The position numbers and the translations under genes are program-made. From contig CAVRIZ010000005.1 in assembly GCA_963721445.1 (NCBI GenBank), positions 310,001-374,000 of the forward strand: DNA of 64,000 nt. Reading direction: 5' to 3'. The stretch is from DAIOEK01 sp963721445 (GTDB lineage Bacteria > Chloroflexota > Anaerolineae > Anaerolineales > Anaerolineaceae). The stretch's first letter is position 1. Each line of letters opens with the position of its first letter. The notes below the pieces were generated by a model. It did no database searches and had not been told where the DNA came from. It worked only from the letters and a program-made list of their open reading frames with translations. This document shows, in pieces, positions 52,232-60,570 of the stretch.

Positions 52232-52999
52232 GTGAATAAAAAGGAAATGGAAGAATCCCTAATTGAGAAGACTGCCAGGCTAATTCAAGATTCTCGCCTG
52301 GCAGTAATTTTTACCGGGGCGGGTATTTCTACACCATCCGGAATTCCAGACTTTCGAAGTGCCCGAACTGGTTTGTGGGAAAACGACAATCCGATGGAAG
52401 TTGCCTCCGTGACTTCCTTCAATAACACACCTGAAAAGTTCTTTCATTGGCTGAAGCCTCTCGCGGAAAAAATCGCACAGGCAAAACCAAATCCTGCCCA
52501 CCAGGCAATCGCAAGATTAGAAGAAGCTGGTTTCATCAAAGCGGTTATAACCCAGAATATTGACCATCTCCACCAGGACGCCGGATCAAAGCACGTTTTA
52601 GAATTACATGGAAGTATGCAAACCTGCACCTGCCTCGTTTGTCGCAAAAAATACCAGAGCTCGCAATTTATTACCCGATTGATCCAAAACAATGAAATTC
52701 CCCTTTGCCTGTCCTGTAATGGTATATTAAAACCGGATATCATCCTATTCGAAGAGTTGCTCCCGGTCGAAACCTGGGATGAAGCGAATACATTGAGTTT
52801 GAATTGTGATCTTATTCTGGTGGCAGGGTCATCCCTTGAAGTGGTCCCCGCTGCGACCATACCCTTGATGGCAGTGCGAACAGGCGCGCGGATGGTTATT
52901 CTTAACCGAACTACCACTCACCTCGACCCACAGGCATCCATCATAATTCATGAAGATCTTGTAGATGTCCTTCCGGAAATCGCGGAAAGGTTGCTATGA
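52232..52999 (+). CDS. SIR2-family NAD-dependent protein deacylase
   Basis: A 255-residue CobB-type sirtuin that removes acyl groups from lysines using NAD. FTGAGISTPSGIPDFRSARTG is the NAD site, trimmed here to its hallmark GAGIS and PDFRS. ITQNIDHLHQDAGS and ELHGSMQT carry the catalytic histidine. Two CxxC pairs (CLVC and CLSC) form the zinc site. The proposed GTG start directly follows the TAA of the receiver-ATPase gene; ATG 52247 is possible but lacks a ribosome site. Its stop overlaps the kinase start (ATGA). A sirtuin locked between two signalling genes is unusual. Confidence 0.9.
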   Translation: MNKKEMEESLIEKTARLIQDSRLAVIFTGAGISTPSGIPDFRSARTGLWENDNPMEVASVTSFNNTPEKFFHWLKPLAEKIAQAKPNPAHQAIARLEEAGFIKAVITQNIDHLHQDAGSKHVLELHGSMQTCTCLVCRKKYQSSQFITRLIQNNEIPLCLSCNGILKPDIILFEELLPVETWDEANTLSLNCDLILVAGSSLEVVPAATIPLMAVRTGARMVILNRTTTHLDPQASIIIHEDLVDVLPEIAERLL

Positions 53000-54189
53000 A
53001 CAAGGAATCACCCGCCACACTGAGACTGGAACACTACCAGAAACTGGTTGAGATCTCGAAAGAACTCGTTACAAATCATGATCTCACCAGCTTATTGACG
53101 CATATCGTTCAAGCGGCTTGCGATCTCAGTGACGCTGAAGCAGCATCCATTTTGTTATATAACGAGAATACAAAAGAGCTTTATTTTCAAACTGCCACCG
53201 GTCTGGATGAGCCGCTAATGCGCGGACTGGTAGTCCCATTGGAAGGAAGTTTGGCAGGCTGGGTGGTGAAGAATGATGCCATGGTCAACATCCCCGATGT
53301 TCATAAAGACCGGCGATTCTTCTCAAAAGTGGAACAGGCAAGTCAGATACCTACCAGGTCCCTGGCTGGTTTACCCCTTAAGCTAAAAGGAAAGGTGATA
53401 GGAGTACTTGAGGTAATCAATAAGAAAGAAACCCATTTTTCCGGGTACGACATGGAAGTTCTTTCAGTTTTGGTTACTCAAGCCGCTCTCGCCATCGAGA
53501 ACACCCGGCTATTCCAGCAATCGGATCAGATTTCCGAATTGGTTCATGAATTAAGAACCCCATTATCTTCTGTCAGCACCGCTGCCTACTTACTGCAGCA
53601 GGATCGTATTTCGGACGGACAGCGAATATCACTCGCCAAAACGATCTATTCCGAGACACAACGGTTATCGGATCTGGCATCCACCTTTCTGGATTTGGCA
53701 AGGTTGGAATCAGGACGCGTCTCCTTCAAGCCAAGTTCGTTTGATCTGGTCGAATTGATCGAAGAGGTGATCAATATCTTTCAATATCGTTTCGATCAGA
53801 TGGGTATCTCAGTTCAATTTAAACCCAACTTGCCATTCCCTTTAATCCTTGCCGATAAAGATAAGATCAAACAGGTTTTGATCAATTTATTCAGCAATGC
53901 TATTAAATACAACCAAAAGGGGGGGAATATACTGGTACTCGCATCATTCGATTCCAGTTCAGTGTTCGTGGTTATTCAGGATTCAGGTGTGGGTATTCAG
54001 CCGGAGGAAGTAACACATTTGTTCGAGAAGTTCTATCGTGCGAAGCCTTCCGAAGAACAGGTACCAGGAACCGGGTTAGGATTATCCATTTGCAAGAGCA
54101 TTATCGAAAGCCATAACGGTAAAATATCCGTTGATAGTACTTACGGGAAGGGATCGACTTTTAGTTTTCAATTACCACGCAGGGTATGA
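52996..54189 (+). CDS. GAF-domain sensor histidine kinase
   Basis: A 397-residue soluble kinase. An N-terminal GAF domain (about residues 30-170; ACDLSDAEAASILLYNENT, GSLAGWVVKNDAMVNIPDVH) is followed by a HisKA domain with the phospho-acceptor His184 in LVHELRTPLSS. A catalytic ATPase domain follows (LFSNAIKYNQKGG N-box, DSGVGIQPEE G1, GTGLGLSICKSII G2). No transmembrane segment is present, so it senses a cytoplasmic ligand or redox state. ATG overlaps the sirtuin stop by four bases. The receiver-ATPase encoded two genes upstream is its likely partner. Confidence 0.92.
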   Translation: MNKESPATLRLEHYQKLVEISKELVTNHDLTSLLTHIVQAACDLSDAEAASILLYNENTKELYFQTATGLDEPLMRGLVVPLEGSLAGWVVKNDAMVNIPDVHKDRRFFSKVEQASQIPTRSLAGLPLKLKGKVIGVLEVINKKETHFSGYDMEVLSVLVTQAALAIENTRLFQQSDQISELVHELRTPLSSVSTAAYLLQQDRISDGQRISLAKTIYSETQRLSDLASTFLDLARLESGRVSFKPSSFDLVELIEEVINIFQYRFDQMGISVQFKPNLPFPLILADKDKIKQVLINLFSNAIKYNQKGGNILVLASFDSSSVFVVIQDSGVGIQPEEVTHLFEKFYRAKPSEEQVPGTGLGLSICKSIIESHNGKISVDSTYGKGSTFSFQLPRRV

Positions 54190-55935
54190 TTACCGGGCGC
54201 CCCGGCGGCCAAATTGGCGTTCCAACAAATCCACAGATAAATGTATCATGGTCGGCCGGCCATGCGGACAGGTTCGCGGGGAAAGACAATTTTCAAGGTC
54301 TGACAATAATCGTTTCTGTTCTTCCGGTGTGAGGATCTGACCCGCTTTAACAGCCGCCCTTTTACACACCCGGGCAACCAGTTTTGCTTCCAGTTCTGAT
54401 TGCATTGGGGTTTCATCCTCTTCGAAATCTTCCACCAAAACACGAATAGCCGCTTCTACTGATATATGAGCAAATAGGACAGGGACCGACCGCACCAAAA
54501 AACTGTGCTCTCCAAATGATTCGATACTAAAACCCATGTGGTTAATTAATGGAAGTTGAGATTCAAGTGTCTTTGCCTGGGACGGCTGGAGCGTTATGGT
54601 TTCAGGCTCCAACAAAGATTGCGATGGTATCACATCCCCCTGCTGGTGAATATATTTCTCGTATAGTACGCGTTCATGCGCGGCATGTTGGTCGATAAGA
54701 TACAACCCATCCGGTCCCTCTGCAACCAGATAGGTCGCACCAATCTGTCCGACCAAACGAAGCAAGGGGATAAGACCCGCTCGGTTTGATACAGACTCTT
54801 TTCTGTCAGTATCTATATCTGCTTCATTTGTATCGGTGGAATGAAAATGAGGCAGAGATGCCGGGCTGGCAGTATCAACCGAAAACTGATCAGATGAGGT
54901 GGCCATATTATTCCAAATACCCGTGGAAGGAAATACATCTGGGACTGGAGAATTTACCAATAGCGTTTTTCTAATGGCCCGCTGCAACACCGAAAAAAGA
55001 CGATCGGGAGAGCGAAATCTTACTTCCGCTTTTGCCGGATGGACATTCACATCCACTTCTTCTGTAGGGAGCTTGATAAATAACGCGGCGATTGGATATC
55101 GTCCGACCATGAGATAGGTGTGATACGCCTGTAACAGCGCTGCGGATAAGGAAGTGTCTTGCACCCATCTTCCATTGACAAAAAAGGTGATTTCCCGTCG
55201 ATTGGATCGGGTCAATGAGATCGGGCTTGTAAAACCGGTAACCGAAAGATCACCATCTGAATAATCGACTTCCATCATCTGGCGGGCGAATTCGACTCCG
55301 TATACCGCAGATAATGTCTCTTTTCGATCACCTGAGCCACTCGCCTGTAAGAGAACTTTTGAATCTTGTACGTAGATGAACTGTACTTTTGGATAAGCCA
55401 GGGCATAACGAAGGATAAACCCTTCGTTGTTTTGCCGTTCAGTGGCATCCCGTTTTAAGAATTTAAGACGGGCAGGAACATTATAAAACAGGTTTTCCAC
55501 TCGAACATTCGTACCCGATATCCCCGAGGACTTCGTCTGTTGGGTTATGTGCCCGCCTTCCAGACGAAGCAGACTGCCATTTAATTCACCTCTTCGGCAG
55601 GATTGAATGGTCATCTGAGACACAGATCCAATGGATGCAAGTGCCTCACCCCGAAAACCAAGTGTATTGATCCGGAAGAGATCATCCGCAGATTCAAGCT
55701 TGCTGGTCGCATGGCGGGCAACTGCCAGTGGAAGCTCACTAGAGGAAATACCCATCCCATTGTCAACTACTTCCAGAAAAGGTTGGCCAGAACCAGTGAT
55801 ATTGATCTCGATTCGATCTGCGCCAGAGTCCAACGCATTCTCGATCAATTCTTTTACAACAGATGCTGGTCTTTCGACGACTTCGCCTGCCGCAATTTGT
55901 GATGCGACTTCATCGGGGAGAATTCGGATGGTCAT
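54190..55935 (-). CDS. mutL: DNA mismatch repair protein MutL
   Basis: A 581-residue mismatch-repair ATPase and endonuclease. The N-terminal GHKL domain has IAAGEVVERPASVVKELIEN, VVDNGMGIS, ATSKLESADDL and TLGFRGEALASIGSV. VDVNVHPAKAEVRF lies in the transducer domain. A roughly 90-residue low-complexity linker leads to the C-terminal dimerisation domain with LYLIDQHAAHERVLYEK (DQHA(X)2E metal-type motif region) and CPHGRPTM, which are found in endonuclease-active MutL. ATG 55935 lies seven bases from a TATAAT box. Its stop abuts that of the kinase gene. Confidence 0.95.
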   Translation of the reverse strand: MTIRILPDEVASQIAAGEVVERPASVVKELIENALDSGADRIEINITGSGQPFLEVVDNGMGISSSELPLAVARHATSKLESADDLFRINTLGFRGEALASIGSVSQMTIQSCRRGELNGSLLRLEGGHITQQTKSSGISGTNVRVENLFYNVPARLKFLKRDATERQNNEGFILRYALAYPKVQFIYVQDSKVLLQASGSGDRKETLSAVYGVEFARQMMEVDYSDGDLSVTGFTSPISLTRSNRREITFFVNGRWVQDTSLSAALLQAYHTYLMVGRYPIAALFIKLPTEEVDVNVHPAKAEVRFRSPDRLFSVLQRAIRKTLLVNSPVPDVFPSTGIWNNMATSSDQFSVDTASPASLPHFHSTDTNEADIDTDRKESVSNRAGLIPLLRLVGQIGATYLVAEGPDGLYLIDQHAAHERVLYEKYIHQQGDVIPSQSLLEPETITLQPSQAKTLESQLPLINHMGFSIESFGEHSFLVRSVPVLFAHISVEAAIRVLVEDFEEDETPMQSELEAKLVARVCKRAAVKAGQILTPEEQKRLLSDLENCLSPRTCPHGRPTMIHLSVDLLERQFGRRGAR

Positions 55936-55942
55936 AGGAACG

Positions 55943-55948
55943 ATTATA
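55943..55948 (-). promoter_or_regulatory. -10 box just before mutL
   Basis: TATAAT on the minus strand ends seven bases before ATG 55935, with no Shine-Dalgarno sequence between. Confidence 0.5.
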
Positions 55949-55960
55949 CCCAAGATCTCC

Positions 55961-55977
55961 TGGTCAGAAGCTGACCA
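55961..55977. promoter_or_regulatory. Palindrome between mutL and the HAD phosphatase gene
   Basis: TGGTCAG and CTGACCA form a perfect inverted repeat with a three-base centre, upstream of both divergent genes and next to the mutL -10 box. It could be an operator or only a short hairpin. Confidence 0.35.
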
Positions 55978-56016
55978 TACCTTTTATTTTTTCAGATTTC
56001 TCTCACTAATTCAGAG

Positions 56017-56022
56017 TATACT
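56017..56022 (+). promoter_or_regulatory. -10 box just before the HAD phosphatase gene
   Basis: TATACT ends six bases before ATG 56029. No Shine-Dalgarno sequence is visible. Confidence 0.45.
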
Positions 56023-56028
56023 CACTAC

Positions 56029-56682
56029 ATGCCGATCCAAACCATCCTTTTCGACCTCGATGAAACATTGTATTCTCCCGATTGTGGACTCTGGCAAGTG
56101 CTCCGTGATCGGATGGGTGACTATATGAGCACCCGCTTGAGCATACCCGATCAACAAATAGCCGAGTTGCGCCGTACCTATTTTGAAAAATATGGCACGA
56201 CCCTGCGTGGATTGGAAAAAGACTTTCAGGTGCAGGCAGAAGATTATCTGAACTATGTTCATGATGTGAAGATCGAAGAATTTATTAAGCCCGATCCGAT
56301 CCTGCGCACCATATTGGAATCACTACCACAGCGGAAAGTAATTTTCACCAATGCGAACAAGAGACATTCCAAACGAGTGCTGAATGCGCTACAGGTTGAG
56401 GAATATTTCACGACTATCTTCGATGTAATGAAAATGACACCATTCTGCAAACCCTACCCCGAAGCGTATCAGATGGCTATGTCCAATTTGGGCGATACGA
56501 ATCCCTCCCATTATTTATTAGTCGATGATGCGTGGCGGAATGTGGAAACTGCACAACAAATCGGCATGAAAGCCATCCTGGTTAATCCCCGCGAGAAACC
56601 GATGGATCATGTGATCAGGATTGATTCGATCCATGAACTCCCCTCTGTATGGTCACGCGTTCTCGGAGAGAAAGATGTATAG
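56029..56682 (+). CDS. HAD-family pyrimidine 5'-nucleotidase-like phosphatase
   Basis: A 217-residue haloacid dehalogenase-superfamily phosphatase. LFDLDETLYSPDCGLW holds the nucleophile and acid aspartates (DLDET). IFTNANKRHSKRVL is motif II. KPYPEAYQMAM is motif III with lysine, and LLVDDAWRNVETAQQIGMKA is motif IV. The helical cap after residue 20 and the DLDETLY form match the SDT1/pyrimidine 5'-nucleotidase branch, which dephosphorylates nucleoside monophosphates. It overlaps the next small gene by eight bases. Confidence 0.88.
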   Translation: MPIQTILFDLDETLYSPDCGLWQVLRDRMGDYMSTRLSIPDQQIAELRRTYFEKYGTTLRGLEKDFQVQAEDYLNYVHDVKIEEFIKPDPILRTILESLPQRKVIFTNANKRHSKRVLNALQVEEYFTTIFDVMKMTPFCKPYPEAYQMAMSNLGDTNPSHYLLVDDAWRNVETAQQIGMKAILVNPREKPMDHVIRIDSIHELPSVWSRVLGEKDV

Positions 56683-56938
56683 GTCAAATCCAGCTCTTTT
56701 CTACCTGATCGTGTGCGGTATGGTTTTCTTGATCATTGCGATAAATGTCTCGTTATTCTCGATGGTGAAAAATAAATCGATCGAAAAACAAATAAAAATG
56801 GCAAAGAACGCTTTTCAAAGAGCAAAATCGCCGTGGGGCGATGAAGAGAAAAACCTGGAAGAATTATCAGAATTAGTAAAAAAGGTTTCCCCTGATTCGC
56901 TACCATCTGATAACCAGAAAACTCCTCCACCCGACTAA
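56675..56938 (+). CDS. Small single-pass membrane protein of unknown function
   Basis: An 87-residue protein. A hydrophobic helix lies at about residues 8-30 (ALFYLIVCGMVFLIIAINVS), followed by a charged, helical cytoplasmic or periplasmic tail (SIEKQIKMAKNAFQRAKSPW) and a Pro-rich end. GGAGAG precedes ATG 56675, which overlaps the phosphatase stop. It precedes a CtpA-type protease by 28 bases and may be a partner or substrate of it. I do not recognise a family. Confidence 0.65.
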   Translation: MYRSNPALFYLIVCGMVFLIIAINVSLFSMVKNKSIEKQIKMAKNAFQRAKSPWGDEEKNLEELSELVKKVSPDSLPSDNQKTPPPD

Positions 56939-56966
56939 GAATCATGATGAATTTATTGGAGATAGA

Positions 56967-58226
56967 ATGTCAAAAGCAGTAAAAGTAATCCTTGTTTTTT
57001 CGGCCGCGCTTGTCCTTTTCGTCGGATCTTTCTCCGGCGGTTTTGTATCTGCGACGCTCATTCAACAGAAAAATGGCCAATCCTTATTCGGTAACAAGTA
57101 TCCAGTCCCAACTGCGGCTTCACCAAACTCGGATCAACCGCAGGGTGCAGGAACAACCGATCTGGAAAATCTTTTCAAGCCATTCTGGCGAACCTGGGAA
57201 ATGGTTCACCAAATGTTTGTCAATCAACCGGTCAACGATACGGAATTGATGCGTGGAGCGATCAAAGGAATGCTCGCCTCTTTGGGTGACGAGCATACCT
57301 CTTATATCGATCCTGATCTATTACGCCAGGAAACAATTCAACTATCAGGGGAATACGAAGGAATTGGCGCATGGGTCGATACAACCGGCGAATTTTTGTT
57401 GATCACCCGACCGATGCCAGATTCTCCAGCGGAGAAAGCGGGAGTCAAACCGGGCGACAAGGTCGTAAAAATTGACGGCGAGGATATGACTGGCAAGGAT
57501 GGGAATTATGCATTAAGCAAAGTATTGGGACCAGCAGGAACCGTTGTCAACCTTACCATTCTCAGGAAAGATCAAACAGATCCCATCGAAATTAGCATCA
57601 CACGGGCAAAGATCGATGTTGCCAGTGTTAATAGCAAAGTGGTTTCAGGCGATATCGGTTACATCCAGATCCTCACCTTTGGGGATAAGACCGGACCGGA
57701 GCTGAAATCGGCATTACGTTCATTACTAGCTCAAAATGTCAAAGGCCTGGTCGTTGACCTGCGATTTAACGGCGGTGGATTGGTGACATCCGCTGTCGAT
57801 GTCGGCTCCCAATTCCTAAAGAGCGGCGTTTTAATGTATGAAGAATATGGCACCGGAGAGGTAAAAGAATTTAAGATCAGACCGGGTGGTTTAGCCACGG
57901 AAATCCCGTTGGTGATGCTGGTAAACGAAGGAAGCGCTTCAGCCTCTGAGATCGTAGCTGGAGCCATCCAGGATACCGGTCGTGGTAAATTAGTGGGTGT
58001 AACAACCTATGGGAAAGGAAGCGTCCAAAATTGGATCGATTTGCCCGATGACCAGGGTGCTGTCAGAATAACGATAGCCCGCTGGCTTTCACCCGATCGA
58101 CGCCAGATCAATAAACTTGGTCTCACTCCGGATAAAGTAGTCCCGATGACTGAAAAAGATTACACGGATGGTAAAGATCCGCAATTGGATGCGGCAGTTG
58201 AATTATTGAAAAGCAATGTGAATTAA
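56967..58226 (+). CDS. S41-family carboxyl-terminal processing protease (CtpA-like)
   Basis: A 419-residue exported serine protease. An N-terminal hydrophobic signal or anchor (residues 6-30) precedes a helical region. A PDZ domain (about residues 120-205; GEYEGIGAWVDTTGEFLLIT, GVKPGDKVVKIDG) and the S41 domain follow. The catalytic serine lies in NEGSASASEIVAGAIQD (about residue 322) and the lysine in TYGKGSVQN (about 347). It trims C-termini of envelope proteins. A strong terminator follows the gene. A GGAG-like ribosome site precedes ATG 56967. Confidence 0.93.
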   Translation: MSKAVKVILVFSAALVLFVGSFSGGFVSATLIQQKNGQSLFGNKYPVPTAASPNSDQPQGAGTTDLENLFKPFWRTWEMVHQMFVNQPVNDTELMRGAIKGMLASLGDEHTSYIDPDLLRQETIQLSGEYEGIGAWVDTTGEFLLITRPMPDSPAEKAGVKPGDKVVKIDGEDMTGKDGNYALSKVLGPAGTVVNLTILRKDQTDPIEISITRAKIDVASVNSKVVSGDIGYIQILTFGDKTGPELKSALRSLLAQNVKGLVVDLRFNGGGLVTSAVDVGSQFLKSGVLMYEEYGTGEVKEFKIRPGGLATEIPLVMLVNEGSASASEIVAGAIQDTGRGKLVGVTTYGKGSVQNWIDLPDDQGAVRITIARWLSPDRRQINKLGLTPDKVVPMTEKDYTDGKDPQLDAAVELLKSNVN

Positions 58227-58240
58227 TCTCATCAACCCTG

Positions 58241-58277
58241 ATAAGGACATCCTATCAAATGGATGTCCTTATTTATT
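58241..58277 (+). terminator. Terminator after the CtpA-like protease gene
   Basis: ATAAGGACATCC (58241-58252) pairs perfectly with GGATGTCCTTAT (58261-58272) over an eight-base loop and is followed by TTATT. Confidence 0.82.
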
Positions 58278-58379
58278 AAGGAGGATGTACCGGGGGGCGT
58301 CTGGTTCCAACACTTATATCCTGCTCTGCAACCACGGGTTAGGCTTTCCATCTGCATTCTTGGTTTTCTACTAATCCAG

Positions 58380-58385
58380 TATAAT
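58380..58385 (+). promoter_or_regulatory. -10 box just before the flippase-like gene
   Basis: TATAAT ends seven bases before ATG 58393. A weak TTCTTG lies 17 bases upstream of it. Confidence 0.5.
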
Positions 58386-58392
58386 CGGCATA

Positions 58393-59412
58393 ATGCGGAA
58401 AATTATCCTGGTGGTTGCTTTTGGACTAAGCGTTTATTTTCTAATCAGTCGCTTTCAAGAACTGCAATCAGTGATTGGCACCTTGCAGCGCGGAGAAGTT
58501 AATTTCATTCTGGCGGCACTCCTTTTGGTTTTTGTCTTGTATGTCAATATAGCTGCCACCTACCGGGCTATTTACCAAATCGTTGGAATTGATGAGACCA
58601 TTGGACGTTTATTCCTGTTATCCATTGGCGCCTATTTTGCTAATATCGTTGCACCAGTCGCGGGGATGAGCGGAATCGCTATGTTTGTCAGTGATGGACG
58701 GAATCGGGGGCACTCTGCTGCTCGGGTTACAGTAGCGACTGCCATGTATATCCTTTTCGATTACATCGGATTCCTGGTTGTCTTAACCCTCGGGCTGGCA
58801 GTCCTTGCTCGCCGGAATAAACTGGACTGGCCTGAGATATCTGCATCCATTTTCCTTGTGATCATTGCTCTCGGGATCACCTTCTTACTTTACCTTGGCG
58901 CTAAATCTGGCCAGCAACTGGGCAGAGTCTTGGCGATTCTGGCTACTTTTGTGAATAAGGTTGTAAAACCATTCATTCATCGGGAGTACCTTTCCATCGA
59001 TCGAGCCCATTCTTTTGCCATGGAAGCCTCTGAAGGTTTATCAACACTGCAGATGACGCCCACCTATTGGATCAAACCTTTGATCCTGGCGCTCAATAAC
59101 AAAGCCATCCTAATTACGATCATGATGATGACCTTTCTGGCATTTCGCCAACCATTTACCGCAGGGACAATTATTGCTGGTTTTAGTATCGGATATTTGT
59201 TTTTGATCGTCTCTCCCACCCCCAACGGGATTGGGGTGGTGGAAGGTATCATGACACTCAGTCTAGCTTCCCTGCGGGTCCCGTTCGCCGCGGCAGCGGT
59301 AATTGTTCTGGCCTATCGGGGCATAACGTTTTGGTTTCCCCTCATACCAGGATTAGTCGTTTTCCGCATCCTATCCAGAGAAAACATAGAGTTGGAAACG
59401 AAAGCTCCTTGA
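58393..59412 (+). CDS. Flippase-like / lysylphosphatidylglycerol synthase membrane-domain protein
   Basis: A 339-residue polytopic membrane protein with about eight helices and the lysylphosphatidylglycerol-synthase TM (flippase-like, UPF0104) pattern. ISIGAYFANIVAPVAGMSGI-type SIGAYFANIVAPVAGMSG near residue 80 and SPTPNGIGVVEGIMTLSL near 275 are the conserved loops. These proteins are linked to moving lipids or lipid-linked sugars across the membrane; the substrate is unknown. It is monocistronic, with its -10 box seven bases from the start codon. Confidence 0.85.
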   Translation: MRKIILVVAFGLSVYFLISRFQELQSVIGTLQRGEVNFILAALLLVFVLYVNIAATYRAIYQIVGIDETIGRLFLLSIGAYFANIVAPVAGMSGIAMFVSDGRNRGHSAARVTVATAMYILFDYIGFLVVLTLGLAVLARRNKLDWPEISASIFLVIIALGITFLLYLGAKSGQQLGRVLAILATFVNKVVKPFIHREYLSIDRAHSFAMEASEGLSTLQMTPTYWIKPLILALNNKAILITIMMMTFLAFRQPFTAGTIIAGFSIGYLFLIVSPTPNGIGVVEGIMTLSLASLRVPFAAAAVIVLAYRGITFWFPLIPGLVVFRILSRENIELETKAP

Positions 59413-59442
59413 AAATCCATCTTTTCAACAAATTAAGTCTCG

Positions 59443-59471
59443 TTGACAGAACCTATCCGTTCGGGTATAAT
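59443..59471 (+). promoter_or_regulatory. Consensus promoter of the S1-domain gene
   Basis: TTGACA (59443-59448) and TATAAT (59466-59471) are separated by exactly 17 bases, a perfect sigma-70-type promoter, about 40 bases before the start codon. Confidence 0.9.
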
Positions 59472-59511
59472 CCTTCTTCGCGTCAATTTTAGTACCTGGG
59501 AGTGAAACGCT

Positions 59512-60342
59512 ATGGATTCAAGCGTTAATCAATCAAACGAAATCAAAGTAAAAACCCACTATACCGGCAAAGTGGTTAAAACATCGTTGGCAGGAGCACT
59601 AGTTAATATTGGTGCCGAGGCTCCTGCTTACTTACATGTATCTCAGATCGTGGCTGCTGATCCTACCCAACAGATCAAACGGGTTGAGGATGTAATCCAG
59701 GTGGATCAAGAAATTGAAGTCTGGGTAAAACGAATTCGTGAGGGTCGGGTAGAACTCACAATGATGAAACCCCTTGATCTGGATTGGAAAGACATCAAAC
59801 CGGAGATGGTTGTTAAAGGGAAAGTGGTTAAACTGGAGAAATTCGGTGCATTCGTCGAGATTGGCGCAGAACGCCCAGGATTGATTCATATCAGCGAAAT
59901 GGCTCATGGCTACGTTCGCCAACCGGGTGATGTCGTCAAGGAAGGCGACGAAGTGGAAGCCCAGGTCTTGGATGTCAACCGAAAAAAGAAACAGATCAAA
60001 TTAAGCTTGAAAGCGTTACAGGAAGTGCCCGTAAAAGAAGAAGCTCCCATGATTCCGATGGAACGCCCTGAAGGCAAGGGACCTGATACCCGCCGCCGCA
60101 GCAAACCTGGTAAACCCAGCCGCCGTCGTGGGGATGAACATGCAGAAGGGTCTTACACTGATTACATGGAAACCTCTTCTGAACCCGAACCGACCGCAAT
60201 GGAAATTCTGTTACGCGAGGCAATGGAAAAAGCAAAGGGCAAGAAATCCAACTCGGATGATCGTCCAAAAAAAGGGAAAAAAGCTACGAAAGATTTTGAA
60301 GAAATTTTCTCTCGAACACTCGAACAAAAACAAAAAAGCTAG
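59512..60342 (+). CDS. Protein with two S1 RNA-binding domains
   Basis: A 276-residue cytoplasmic RNA-binding protein. The first S1 domain covers about residues 12-88 (TGKVVKTSLAGALVNIGAEA). The second covers about 98-172 (KGKVVKLEKFGAFVEIGAER, GLIHISEMAHGYVRQPGDVV). A long basic, disordered tail follows (RRRSKPGKPSRRRG and KKGKKATKD). It is related to ribosomal protein S1 and general-stress S1 proteins but is too short to be full S1. It may serve in translation initiation or RNA turnover. A consensus promoter implies high expression. Confidence 0.85.
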   Translation: MDSSVNQSNEIKVKTHYTGKVVKTSLAGALVNIGAEAPAYLHVSQIVAADPTQQIKRVEDVIQVDQEIEVWVKRIREGRVELTMMKPLDLDWKDIKPEMVVKGKVVKLEKFGAFVEIGAERPGLIHISEMAHGYVRQPGDVVKEGDEVEAQVLDVNRKKKQIKLSLKALQEVPVKEEAPMIPMERPEGKGPDTRRRSKPGKPSRRRGDEHAEGSYTDYMETSSEPEPTAMEILLREAMEKAKGKKSNSDDRPKKGKKATKDFEEIFSRTLEQKQKS

Positions 60343-60353
60343 ATCACTCCCAG

Positions 60354-60385
60354 CACCCGTCCAACCAGACGGGTGTCTGATTTAA
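60354..60385 (+). terminator. Probable terminator after the S1-domain gene
   Basis: CACCCGTC (60354-60361) and GACGGGTG (60368-60375) pair over a six-base loop; TCTGATTT follows. The T-run is weak. Confidence 0.6.
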
Positions 60386-60400
60386 TCTTCCGAAATAGCT

Positions 60401-60567
60401 TTGCCGCTTCTCAGATTATGTTACACTAGTAAGGATAATAATTGCAGAGGTTAACCTGGATGATACAAAATTATCATCGAATAATGTAGAACTATTGCGA
60501 GGAGGAGCAAGAAAACGCCCTCCTCGCTTCGCTTAATACAGATCATTTATTGATACTCATGGAGGGC
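60401..60567 (+). promoter_or_regulatory. pyrG promoter and structured leader
   Basis: A weak promoter (TTGCCG 60401-60406, 15 bases, TACACT 60422-60427) precedes a leader of about 140 bases. GATGATA/TATCATC (60459-60465 and 60472-60478) forms a small hairpin. GCGAGGAGG (60497-60505) pairs with CCTCCTCGC (60519-60527). The overlapping GCCCTCC (60517-60523) is also fully complementary to the ribosome site GGAGGGC (60561-60567). The two pairings exclude each other, which would let the leader switch between an open and a closed ribosome site. Confidence 0.5.
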
Positions 60568-60570
60568 TGA

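Noticed and set aside
58263..58502. Short open frame overlapping the flippase-like gene start
   Set aside because: It crosses a terminator and promoter, lacks a recognisable domain, and is out of frame with a clear gene.
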